Below, in pieces: positions 1 to 8,094 of a DNA stretch of 18,425 nt. The DNA is from Gemmatimonadota bacterium (GTDB lineage Bacteria; Latescibacterota; UBA2968; UBA8231), in NCBI GenBank assembly GCA_026706505.1, contig JAPOYQ010000677.1, positions 1 through 18,425 on the forward strand, read 5' to 3'. Under the pieces are notes generated by a model. The model was given only the letters and a program-made list of their open reading frames with translations, was not told where the DNA came from and searched no databases. Numbering within the stretch: position 1 is the stretch's first letter; each line of letters opens with the position of its first letter. The position numbers were made by a program, and so were the translations under genes.

Positions 1-24
1 CTACTGAGTAATTTTACTCAATAG
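1..24. repeat. Imperfect inverted repeat at window edge
   Basis: Bases 5-10 (TGAGTA) pair with 15-20 (TACTCA) around a 4-nt loop. After one mismatch, CTA at 1-3 pairs with TAG at 22-24. There is no T-run on either side within view, so a factor-independent terminator is not supported. It may be the end of a terminator for a gene left of the window, or a small operator. The rest of 25-170 shows no recognisable element and no convincing promoter. Confidence 0.35.
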
Positions 25-191
25 CGTAATTAGGCGCGAAACTGGTCAGTGTGAATTTGGATCGAAAATTGCCACTCAGACCGTTCCTCTGGATTAGGGC
101 TTTCGTTAGAATGACTTTTTGAAAGTGTTGGGAAATCAACCCATGCTTATCATTTGTAAATGACTGCGGATTGCTATACAAAGGGCCGGCC

Positions 192-2705
192 GTGAGCAAA
201 ACCCCTTTGGCTCTGCTGGTCCTGTTCTTTTTCTCCGGGGCCTGCTCCCTCGTCTATCAGGTCGTTTGGGTGCGCATGTTGATGCCCGTGTTCGGCGTCA
301 GCACCTTTGCCGTCAGCATTGTCCTAGCCGCCTTTATGGCCGGTCTCGCCTTGGGGAGCTACTGGTGCGGACGGGTGGCCGACCGCCGGGGCAATGGCCT
401 GCGGCTCTACGCGCTGTTGGAACTGGGCATCGGCGTCTTCGCTTTGATATTCCCGCTTTTGCTTGCGGGTTTAGATGAGGTGTACACGGCGCTATACGGC
501 TCTTTGCAGGGTATAGACGGGGCCTTTGTGCTCGTCCGCTTGGTGCTCGCGTTCGCGCTGCTGCTGGTGCCGACTACCCTCATGGGTGCCACCCTGCCGA
601 CGCTGAGCAAGGCCGTGGCGCACCGCTTGGAGCGAGTCGGCGGGGACATGGGACGCTTGTATGCGGCCAATACGCTAGGCGCGGCCACAGGATGCGCGGT
701 GGCGGCCTTTTTCGCGCTCGAATATCTGGGCGTCAGCGGCACCACGTACGCGGCGGCGGCCGGCAACCTGCTCATCGCCTTGGTCGCCTATCGCTGGAGC
801 CGCGATGGCCAGCAGGAGCAGACGGGCGTAGGACGGGATGTAGCGCCCATCACCTTGGAGGGCCGATTGGTCTTGGGGGGATTTGCGCTCTCGGGGTTTG
901 TGGCTCTCGGCTACGAGGTGCTGTGGACGCGGCTTTTGGCGATGCTTCTGCAAAGTGCCACTGCCCAAAGCCTGAGCACGATCCTCGTTGCCTTCCTGCT
1001 GGGGTTGGCCGGTGGGGCTGCGCTCGGGGCGCGCTTGATCGATCGCTGGCGCACGCCGCTGGCCGCGTTTGGCGCGGTGGAGCTGCTCATCGGGCTGTGC
1101 GGCCTAAGCTCGATTGCCGCCTTTGGCAGCATACCCTATATCGTCGAGGCGTGGGGCGGTGCGCTCTCGTGGGAGGGTCATCTGTCCAAGCTGTTTGTCG
1201 CCGCGTTCGTCGTAATGCTCCCTGCAACGCTGCTGATGGGGTTGCTCTTTCCGATTGCGGCTAAGGTGTGCATCCCGCGCATTGAGCAGCTAGGGCGCGG
1301 CGTCGGCACGGTGTACGCCGCCAATACGTTAGGAGCTATTGCCGGCGCTCTGGTCGCCGGGTTTGTGCTGCTGCCTTTGCTGGGCACCTATCGGAGCATC
1401 CAAGTGTTGGCGTGGGTCAATATCGCCATTGGCGCGGTGATCTTGGCGCTGGACCCGGCGGCGCAGTTGCGCAGAAAGGCCGTGCGTACGGTCGGCGGCT
1501 TGGCGCTGGGGCTGGCCCTGACGCTGCTCTTGCCGGCTGGCCTCTTCGTCGAACTGTTCCACTGGTCGGAGCCAAAAAGCCGCTTGCTCTACTGGGACGA
1601 GGGCGCTGGCGCCACGGTCTCGGTCCACCAGAAACAGGACGGCGTGCGGATCCTCAAGGTCAACGGCGGTGGCGAGGTTCCCACTGACTATGCCTCGCTG
1701 CAGACCTTCCGTCTGCTAGGGCATTTGCCGCTGGTTTTGCATCCCGATCCAGCCGAGGTGCTGGTCATTGCTTTTGGCGGTGGCATCACCCTGTCCGCAG
1801 CCGAATTGCACCGGCCGACACGCCTCGATTGCGCCGAGTTGGTGCCGGGCGTCCCGCGAGCTGCGCCCTATTTTGCCCGCTACAACCGCCAGATCGCCAC
1901 CCGTCTCCACCAAGCGCCCATCGAATTGGTCGCCGAAGACGGCCGCAACTACGTGCTGCACGCGCAGCGGCAATACGACGCCATCATCTGCGACGCCACG
2001 CATCCAGGCACGGCCGATAGCTGGGTGCTCTATACCGAGGAGTTCTACCGGCTCTGTCGCCACCGCGTCGGCCCGGACGGGCTAGTCGCGCAGTGGTTGC
2101 CGCTGCACGGGCTGTCGGTGGAGGACTACAAGATGATCCTGCGGACCTTCCGGGCCGTGTATCCGCACGCTTCGCTGTGGCTGACTCACCAGTATTCGAT
2201 CCTGCTGGGCACGCCGGGCGCACTGCACATAGACTACGCGGCGCTTGAACGCACGCTAGGGCAGCCGGAGATACGGGCGAATTTGCGCTCGGTGGATTTG
2301 GGCGATCCGCCCTCTTTTTTGAGTGCCTTGGTCTTGGGAGAAAAGGAGCTAGCCGCCTACGCGGGCAGCGGGCCGATCAATACGGACGACCGCCCCTACA
2401 TCAGCTTTACCGACCGCCGCCGCCGTGGCACCAGCGGCGGCTTACCTGCGCTCAAGAGCTTAGTCGAACACCTAGTTGTCAATCCTCGACCGTACCTCTC
2501 GGCAGATATTCCCACGGAGGTTGTCGAAACACTCGAACGGCGCTTGGCCGCCCGGCGGCACACTGTGCTCGGGACGATTGCCCTGCTCGAAAAGGATGGG
2601 GAACGAGCGGCAGCGGACTTTGCGCGGGCGCGGGAAATAGACCCCGGAGAGCGCGGCGCCCTGCGCGGACTTAAGCAACTGCGCGGACGCGTTACGGCTC
2701 CCTGA
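192..2705 (+). CDS. Fused MFS-like membrane protein / spermidine synthase-like domain protein
   Basis: The N-terminal half is an inner-membrane MFS-like region made of two related halves. YAANTLGA occurs at residue 164 and again at 382 (numbered from the TTG at 171), each followed by a hydrophobic Gly/Ala-rich stretch. The C-terminal half resembles the spermidine synthase Rossmann domain: FGGG near 535-538, an acidic residue at E556, DGR at 590-592, then D608 in DATHP and a YTEEFY stretch. A short TPR-like helical tail closes the protein. I prefer the GTG at 192 because AAGGG sits 6 nt upstream and MSKTPLALLVLFFFSGACSL matches the usual family start; the in-frame TTG at 171 would add 7 residues. 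Genuine spermidine synthases have an Asp three residues after the catalytic Asp. Here it is H611, so polyamine synthesis is doubtful and the substrate is unknown. The 3' end overlaps the convergent FG-GAP gene by 14 nt. Confidence 0.85.
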   Translation: MSKTPLALLVLFFFSGACSLVYQVVWVRMLMPVFGVSTFAVSIVLAAFMAGLALGSYWCGRVADRRGNGLRLYALLELGIGVFALIFPLLLAGLDEVYTALYGSLQGIDGAFVLVRLVLAFALLLVPTTLMGATLPTLSKAVAHRLERVGGDMGRLYAANTLGAATGCAVAAFFALEYLGVSGTTYAAAAGNLLIALVAYRWSRDGQQEQTGVGRDVAPITLEGRLVLGGFALSGFVALGYEVLWTRLLAMLLQSATAQSLSTILVAFLLGLAGGAALGARLIDRWRTPLAAFGAVELLIGLCGLSSIAAFGSIPYIVEAWGGALSWEGHLSKLFVAAFVVMLPATLLMGLLFPIAAKVCIPRIEQLGRGVGTVYAANTLGAIAGALVAGFVLLPLLGTYRSIQVLAWVNIAIGAVILALDPAAQLRRKAVRTVGGLALGLALTLLLPAGLFVELFHWSEPKSRLLYWDEGAGATVSVHQKQDGVRILKVNGGGEVPTDYASLQTFRLLGHLPLVLHPDPAEVLVIAFGGGITLSAAELHRPTRLDCAELVPGVPRAAPYFARYNRQIATRLHQAPIELVAEDGRNYVLHAQRQYDAIICDATHPGTADSWVLYTEEFYRLCRHRVGPDGLVAQWLPLHGLSVEDYKMILRTFRAVYPHASLWLTHQYSILLGTPGALHIDYAALERTLGQPEIRANLRSVDLGDPPSFLSALVLGEKELAAYAGSGPINTDDRPYISFTDRRRRGTSGGLPALKSLVEHLVVNPRPYLSADIPTEVVETLERRLAARRHTVLGTIALLEKDGERAAADFARAREIDPGERGALRGLKQLRGRVTAP

Positions 2706-4608
2706 TTTCGACGAGTTGGTTGCTCTCGATGGGACCGGCGACGGTCTGCGCGGTGCCAGAGGGCCACTGCACTTCGATGCGCTCGACGGTGCTGGTTGGC
2801 CCGAGCCCGAAGTAAAGCGGCAAAAGGCTCTGCGAGAGATAGCCGGACTTGCCGTCGTGTACTCGGGTGTAGGTTTGGGAGCGAGTGTGGACGCTTACTA
2901 CTGCGCCGAGGCCATCGCGATTGGAGCGGGTGCCGATCAGGCGGACCTTGAGAAAGTTGAGATCCGCTTTTTGGTCGCTCAGATCGCTGATTAACAACAG
3001 CGGCGGCGCATTGAATTCATTGGTGACGATGTCTAGGTCGCCGTCGTCGTCCAAGTCCGCCAGCGCCGACGCGCGCGATCCCAGTGCACCCCAGAAGACG
3101 TGGGGGCCGCTGTGCCCCTCGCAGTCGGGATGGGTTGCGTACTCTCCACTACAATCTAAGGCAAACCACGGCATGGCCGTGCGCCCCTCGCGTCGTGGCT
3201 CGACGCCAAGGGCAAATTCAGCGTCGAGGAAGCCCTTGCCGCGGTCGTTGAGCAGCAGGGAGTTGACTGCGTAGCGGAAGGCGTAGTTCATGCTGGCGGT
3301 GATAAAGACATCTTCGTACCCGTCGGCGTTGAGGTCGCCCGCGCTCAGCCCCCAAGGCCAGTAGTTTTCAGCGCCGATAGAGTCGGAAATCTCGGTGTAG
3401 GTGCCGTCGGTTTGGCGGTGGTAAAAGGCGTTGCCGTAGATGCTGCGCCCGCCCGAGCGGAGAAAGCTCTCGGTCCACTGCATGCGCGATTTGAGCTTTT
3501 CGCGCTCCGGCCCAATGTCCTCGCTCATGTCTGAGTGCATGTCGGTGATGTAGAGGTCTTGGTGGCCGTCGTTGTCAAAGTCGAGGATCTGGGCCGACAT
3601 GGCTCCCCAAGGCGTGCGCGGGAAGACCGCTAGGCTCTTGTCGATAAAGCGCTGGCCGTGGTCGTTTTCGTAGTATTGGTCGTGCCCCTGCATGTTGAGC
3701 ACGTACAGGTCTGGCCAGCCGTCTTCATTGGCGTCCAGCGGCATTGCGTCGCCGGACCAACCATCGGCCTTGATCCCAACCTCCTCGGTCACATCGACAA
3801 AGCGATTGTCGCCCAGATTGCGGAAAAGCAGACTTTGCTCGGTGCGCTCGGGCTTGAGGTGCCCAGCAAAGGCGTCTTTGAAGCCGACGTAGTAGTAATG
3901 CTCTGGTTGTTCTTCGGGCGCAAAGCCGATAACCGCGATTGGATCGCCGCGCTCGGTGTACTGACCAACATTGGTCAAAAAGAGGTCGAGTTGTCCGTCG
4001 CGGTCGTAGTCGAAGAAGAGGGCCGCCGAAGAATGCCCTTGGTGATCGAGGCCAGACTCTTGCGAAATATCCGCAAAGCGCCCGTCACCTTGGTTGCGAA
4101 AGAGAACATTGCCCACGCGCACGTTGGTGACGTATAGGTCGGGTGCTCCGTCGTTGTCTAGGTCAGCGAAGGAAGCGGTCACGCCGATGCGGTCTGCGAG
4201 CGCCACGCCACCTCGCTCGGTGATGTCGGCGAATTGGCCGTCGCCCGCGTTGCGCCACAGCCCGTTCGGCCCGGTTTGGTTGACGAAGTAGAGGTCCATG
4301 CGCCCGTCGCCATCGACATCCGCTAGGGCAACTCCATTGCCGTGGTCGTAGTGATTGGGCCGGTAGTGACGCCCCGAGTCATCGACGATGCGGTGGTGGA
4401 AGGCAATGCCGCTTGTGGGCTGGCGGTCGGTGAAGCTGAAATCGCAGAAGACCGCATAGTCTGCGGCTGCGGCTACTTGGGCTTGGCGGCGGGTCTCCAG
4501 CCAAGGGGGATCTAGTACTTCTGGGGGGACGCTGACATCGGTGGGTGGATTGGTTGCTTCGACTCGGACTGCTGCCGACAAAGACAAGAGAATTAGAATT
4601 AGAGACAT
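2692..4608 (-). CDS. Secreted FG-GAP/VCBS repeat protein with ASPIC/UnbV domain (CRTAC-like)
   Basis: This 638-residue protein opens with a short hydrophobic signal peptide (MSLILILLSLSAAVRVEA), so it is predicted to be exported. At least seven Asp-rich calcium-type loops of the FG-GAP/VCBS beta-propeller follow: DVDGDGRMD at 97, DLDNDGAPD at 149, DYDRDGQLD at 200, and others near 292, 343, 425 and 518. Residues about 553-635 form the ASPIC/UnbV domain (GLGAVVSV, GYLSQS, LYFGLG, VEVQWPSG-type signatures, here IEVQWPSG). The family resembles integrin-alpha propellers and human CRTAC1; its bacterial role is mostly unproven, with adhesion or glycan binding the usual guess. The start ATG lies inside the end of the upstream glycosidase gene (10-nt overlap), with AGG 6-8 nt before it, which implies translational coupling. 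Its stop overlaps the convergent MFS fusion gene. Family assignment is firm; function is not. Confidence 0.9.
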   Translation of the reverse strand: MSLILILLSLSAAVRVEATNPPTDVSVPPEVLDPPWLETRRQAQVAAAADYAVFCDFSFTDRQPTSGIAFHHRIVDDSGRHYRPNHYDHGNGVALADVDGDGRMDLYFVNQTGPNGLWRNAGDGQFADITERGGVALADRIGVTASFADLDNDGAPDLYVTNVRVGNVLFRNQGDGRFADISQESGLDHQGHSSAALFFDYDRDGQLDLFLTNVGQYTERGDPIAVIGFAPEEQPEHYYYVGFKDAFAGHLKPERTEQSLLFRNLGDNRFVDVTEEVGIKADGWSGDAMPLDANEDGWPDLYVLNMQGHDQYYENDHGQRFIDKSLAVFPRTPWGAMSAQILDFDNDGHQDLYITDMHSDMSEDIGPEREKLKSRMQWTESFLRSGGRSIYGNAFYHRQTDGTYTEISDSIGAENYWPWGLSAGDLNADGYEDVFITASMNYAFRYAVNSLLLNDRGKGFLDAEFALGVEPRREGRTAMPWFALDCSGEYATHPDCEGHSGPHVFWGALGSRASALADLDDDGDLDIVTNEFNAPPLLLISDLSDQKADLNFLKVRLIGTRSNRDGLGAVVSVHTRSQTYTRVHDGKSGYLSQSLLPLYFGLGPTSTVERIEVQWPSGTAQTVAGPIESNQLVEIREP

Positions 4609-6494
4609 TCACTACCTGACTGTAATTCAAGGGCACCGCCGATTTCCACCGGAAGGTCTAGGATAACGGTACGGTCTTCCACTGGTAATTTGAGGATAGC
4701 GGACTTTTCTAGCCCACGGTCGTAAACCTGGACTTGGAGGCATTCGCCTTCGATGCCTTCTAGACGGGTGTAGAGGCGCTCTTGGGCACCGCCGTTGAGA
4801 ATCCACATCCGACGGATATTCTCCGCTGGCACTGCGAGTACGCCGGGGAAGGTGGGGGTGAAAGCGCCCCAGAGGGCTTCGTCACTGAGGTGCAGGGAAA
4901 AGAGCGAGTGGTGAGAATCGGCGCTGAGGAGTTGCTGGCGGCCGAAGAGCAACAGGTCGCGGTGCTGGCGGTAAAAGGCGAGCCAAGCGCGGGTGATGCG
5001 CTGGTGCTCTGGGGGTAAAGCGCGCAAATCCATCGACAGCATGGGAACGGCACTTGTGACGAGGCTGGACATGAAGCGGCCGACGTTTGCGGGGCTTTCC
5101 TCGGGTAGCCAATAGGCCGGGTCCGTGTGTACGGCTACGTTGCCCTCGCGGCCAGCTTCTGGGTTGAGGATATAGCTTTTGAGCCGAGTACACATGCGGC
5201 GGATGTGGTCGGGATCGAAGGGCGCGTCTTGGGCGCGGTGGCTGGTGGCAAAGGGCCGGGTGACGAGGGTCGAGTAGTTCATGCGGTATTCGAGCAGGGC
5301 GTCGGCGCGCACTTGCGTGGCGGCTTGGTAGATGCTTTGGAGCAAGTCGTACACGGCCTCGCCGTAGTCGGCGATATCGTGCTCGTGGTCGGCGATGCAG
5401 GGCAGGCTGGCGCGGTCTCGCAGTGGGTCGATGAAGTCGATCTTGAGACCGTTGCAGCCGTAGGTCTGCATCAGGTGTTTGACCGTGCAATAGGCGTATT
5501 GGCGCACCGCGGGGCAGCGGGGACAGAGGAAGTTGTTCGCTTCGTCGGAGTCTGCGGATTGGAAGCGATGCGCTTTTATGAAGGGTACGTCGGCCAGACC
5601 GCTGATATTGAACAGCGGTGCGCACCACAGCAGGATGGTCAAGCCTTGGGACTGAACCTCTGCGACGAGGCCCTTGAGGTCGGAGAATTTGCTTTCGTCG
5701 GGAATGTAGTGGCCGGTGTCGGGGTCGAAGCCGTCGCCTTTGAACCAGCCCGCATCGACGATGATATTGCCGATGCCCCATTCTTTGAGCAGGGGCACCA
5801 TAGAGCGGATATAGTCGGCATCGACATCGTTTTTGATGCCGTACCAAGAGCACCAGACCGGCTCCCACACCGAGGGCGGCGCTGGCGGCAGGGCGACTTT
5901 GTGCAGCTCGTCGTAGGCCCGTGAGAAGGCGTGCACCTCGTCGAAGACGGGGCGGTCCTCGCAGGACAGGTAGAGCGTCTCTTCCCAGAAGTTCGTCTCG
6001 CGGGGAGCGGGATCGAAGAGGCGCTGCAAGGACATGTTGGCGTCTTCGTCGTAGCAGCTATGCCGGGTATCCGCCGTATGGACGTGGTCCATAAAGCCCA
6101 TGCAGAAGCGGGTCTGGTCAAAGCGGTTTAGCGCGGCGACGAAGGGGAAGGACCAAGAGGTAAAGGTGCGCTCCTCGACGCCCCAAGGCAGGCTGATTAG
6201 GTCGCGCTTGCCGATGGCTTCATGTAGCACGGGCACGAAGACGCGATGCAGGTCTAGGCCGGGGACTGCGGCTTCTGCTTTGAACGCGGTGACCTTGAAT
6301 GGACTGCCATCCACTCGGCGCAATTGCCATTTTAGCAGCAGACTTTTGGGGCCGAGCGGCGTTTCGGTGCAGGAGTACTCGTAGCGGTCATCCGCATAGG
6401 TGCCGGGAGCGTCGAGTTGCCGGTCGTCCAACGCCGGGTCCGCCGCGAGGGTGACGGACAAGGGGATGCCGTTGAAGCGGGTAGCGTAGCGCAT
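4599..6494 (-). CDS. GH36-like alpha-galactosidase (melibiase-type glycoside hydrolase)
   Basis: The 631-residue protein has a beta-rich N-terminal region (about 1-200), a (beta/alpha)8 barrel (about 205-530) and a C-terminal beta domain, the layout of GH36 and related clan GH-D enzymes. WCSWYGI (215-221) and IIVDAGWF (244-251) match early barrel strands. GLKIDF puts the likely nucleophile at D353, and HRAQDAP puts the likely acid/base at D423, followed by an Arg-containing helix as in GH36. No signal peptide is visible, so it probably acts in the cytoplasm on short galactosides or related oligosaccharides delivered by transport. The exact sugar cannot be read from sequence. It is the first gene of a minus-strand pair and its TAA stop lies 10 nt inside the FG-GAP gene. 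The ribosome binding site is weak. GH31 or GH27-like activity is a lesser alternative. Confidence 0.8.
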   Translation of the reverse strand: MRYATRFNGIPLSVTLAADPALDDRQLDAPGTYADDRYEYSCTETPLGPKSLLLKWQLRRVDGSPFKVTAFKAEAAVPGLDLHRVFVPVLHEAIGKRDLISLPWGVEERTFTSWSFPFVAALNRFDQTRFCMGFMDHVHTADTRHSCYDEDANMSLQRLFDPAPRETNFWEETLYLSCEDRPVFDEVHAFSRAYDELHKVALPPAPPSVWEPVWCSWYGIKNDVDADYIRSMVPLLKEWGIGNIIVDAGWFKGDGFDPDTGHYIPDESKFSDLKGLVAEVQSQGLTILLWCAPLFNISGLADVPFIKAHRFQSADSDEANNFLCPRCPAVRQYAYCTVKHLMQTYGCNGLKIDFIDPLRDRASLPCIADHEHDIADYGEAVYDLLQSIYQAATQVRADALLEYRMNYSTLVTRPFATSHRAQDAPFDPDHIRRMCTRLKSYILNPEAGREGNVAVHTDPAYWLPEESPANVGRFMSSLVTSAVPMLSMDLRALPPEHQRITRAWLAFYRQHRDLLLFGRQQLLSADSHHSLFSLHLSDEALWGAFTPTFPGVLAVPAENIRRMWILNGGAQERLYTRLEGIEGECLQVQVYDRGLEKSAILKLPVEDRTVILDLPVEIGGALELQSGSECL

Positions 6495-6792
6495 AGAGGA
6501 CTCTATCTTGCATTTTTTTCAGCGATTGCCAGAAAGCCTAGCCGAGTGGGAGCAGGTTCAGGTGGGTGTTCTTGATTCGCAAAGCGATAGCACCTACTTT
6601 CGTTTAATTAGCCCACTTGCTAGTACTGCTTGACTATGCTTCGTCTGGAATTTACGCTCTGGGAAACACTCTTGGATAGTATAGGTAACATCCCAGTTTT
6701 TAGAAACATCAGTATAAACATCATTCATATCTCAATCTAGACCACTCGGCAGTGTACATGGGCATAAAATTTGCTTCCACGTAGAAGAATAG
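6495..6792. other. AT-rich intergenic region upstream of R-M genes
   Basis: This 298-nt gap separates the minus-strand glycosidase from the plus-strand methyltransferase. Composition shifts from GC-rich on the left to AT-rich on the right, marking the left edge of the restriction-modification island. I see no tRNA, no clear terminal repeat and no well-spaced promoter. TAAAAT at 6765-6770 could be a -10 box for the methyltransferase, but no matching -35 lies 16-18 nt upstream. A 44-codon minus-strand reading frame lies at 6594-6728 and is listed separately. Confidence 0.5.
6594..6728 (-). CDS. Possible 44-residue small protein or gene remnant
   Basis: A minus-strand frame runs from ATG at 6728 (two codons after a TGA) to TAG at 6594-6596. 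The product begins MNDVYTDVSKNWDVTY and ends GLIKRK; it is basic at the C-terminus and lacks a signal peptide. I recognise no family. There is no good Shine-Dalgarno, and frames of this length arise by chance in AT-rich DNA, so it may be noise. It lies in the left flank of the restriction-modification island and could equally be the tail of a decayed gene. Confidence 0.18.
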   Translation of the reverse strand: MNDVYTDVSKNWDVTYTIQECFPERKFQTKHSQAVLASGLIKRK

Positions 6793-8082
6793 ATGACTAC
6801 ACTACCCCTTTTTCCCGATTTGCGGTCCACCGCAGAAAAAAACGAACGATCTGGCACGTTTGTAGATAATATGAAACTGCCTATCCACCGGTGGTTCAAA
6901 TATTCAGCCGGTTTTTCTGCGCAGTGGGTAGAAAGTGTGCTAGCCGATCATATAGCTGAGAAGGGCGAAGTGACTATATGTGATCCTTTTGCTGGCTCAG
7001 GTACTACTTTATTGGTAGCTGATGGCATGGGGATACCTAGTTGGGGAGTAGAGGCCCATCCTTTTGTCGCACGGATCGCCGCTAGCAAATTGCTATGGCA
7101 TACTTCCGCTATCCAACTACTCGACAAAGGTAACGAAATGATGGAGAGAGCACGCAAAGGGAAGAAGTCTTCGATCAAATATGCGCAGCTAATTTATAAG
7201 TGCTTCGACGAGAATACGCTAAATAGTTTAGACAAATTGAAGAGCAGTTGGCAAACTATCGACGATGGAAGTTCCGCTGCTAAACTGGTTTGGTTAGCTC
7301 TCACGGCAATCTTGCGCCCATCTTCTTCGGCCGGTACGGCGCAATGGCAGTATATCCTTCCCAATAAAACAAAAAAATCTACTACCGAGCCCTTTGTTGC
7401 TTTAGCAAATCAAATCGCTCTTATGAGTGCCGATATGGAGGAATATCAGCAAAAGGCAGACTGTTCCCAAGCCAACTTGCTATGCGGAGACGCGAGGAAT
7501 TTTCCGCAGGTGCAAGGCAGGAGCGTGGATTTGGTTATCACCTCACCTCCTTATGCCAACAATTACGACTACGCGGATGCGACTCGATTTGAAATGTCCT
7601 TTTGGGAGGAAATTTCTTCTTGGGGAGATCTTCATGAATCAGTGAGGAAATACCTAATAAGGTCGTCTTCTCAACATGCGTCAAAAGAAAAGTTGGAATT
7701 GAGTGATTTGTTGAGTGAAGAGGGTATCGCACCTATTGCCACCGAGTTGGCGAAAGTGTGCAACAAATTGTCAGAAGAACGCCTGCTACACGGCGGGAAA
7801 AAGCACTATCATACTATGATAGCTGCCTATTTTGTCGATATGGCCAAGGTTTGGCACGAATTGAGGCGAATTTGTCGAGAAGGAGCAACGGCGTGTTTTG
7901 TTGTCGGAGATTCGGCACCATACGGAGTATATGTGCCAATTGATCAATGGCTTGGTCGGCTGGCGGTCGCAGCCGGTTTCAAATGTTTCCATTTTGAAAA
8001 ATTGCGGGATCGAAATGTGAAGTGGAAAAATAGAAAACACAGAGTGCCCTTGCACGAAGGGCGACTATGGGTGAGTGGGTAA
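6793..8082 (+). CDS. Type II DNA methyltransferase (SPPY-type amino-methyltransferase)
   Basis: This 429-residue enzyme should transfer a methyl group from S-adenosylmethionine to an exocyclic amino group (N4-cytosine or N6-adenine), protecting DNA from the partner nuclease. DPFAGSGTT at 64-72 is the AdoMet-binding motif I, and TSPPY at 250-254 is catalytic motif IV, with SPPY most often seen in N4-cytosine enzymes. Motif I precedes motif IV with about 180 residues between them, which probably hold target-recognition sequence. This is the reverse of the beta-class order. The N-terminal KLPIHRWFKYSAGFS is typical of stand-alone methylases. The ATG directly follows an in-frame TAG, and GAAGAA lies just upstream. 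The nuclease gene starts 12 nt downstream. Codon use and A+T content differ from the GC-rich neighbours, suggesting transfer. Target sequence cannot be predicted. Confidence 0.88.
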   Translation: MTTLPLFPDLRSTAEKNERSGTFVDNMKLPIHRWFKYSAGFSAQWVESVLADHIAEKGEVTICDPFAGSGTTLLVADGMGIPSWGVEAHPFVARIAASKLLWHTSAIQLLDKGNEMMERARKGKKSSIKYAQLIYKCFDENTLNSLDKLKSSWQTIDDGSSAAKLVWLALTAILRPSSSAGTAQWQYILPNKTKKSTTEPFVALANQIALMSADMEEYQQKADCSQANLLCGDARNFPQVQGRSVDLVITSPPYANNYDYADATRFEMSFWEEISSWGDLHESVRKYLIRSSSQHASKEKLELSDLLSEEGIAPIATELAKVCNKLSEERLLHGGKKHYHTMIAAYFVDMAKVWHELRRICREGATACFVVGDSAPYGVYVPIDQWLGRLAVAAGFKCFHFEKLRDRNVKWKNRKHRVPLHEGRLWVSG

Positions 8083-8094
8083 TTGGAGTAAACT

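Noticed and set aside
14..199. 61-codon minus-strand frame at the left edge
   Set aside because: It overlaps the start of the MFS fusion gene, has no ribosome binding site and no recognisable motif.
5127..5924. 265-codon plus-strand reading frame
   Set aside because: Antisense to the GH36-like gene, which carries recognisable catalytic motifs; no family signature in the antisense product.
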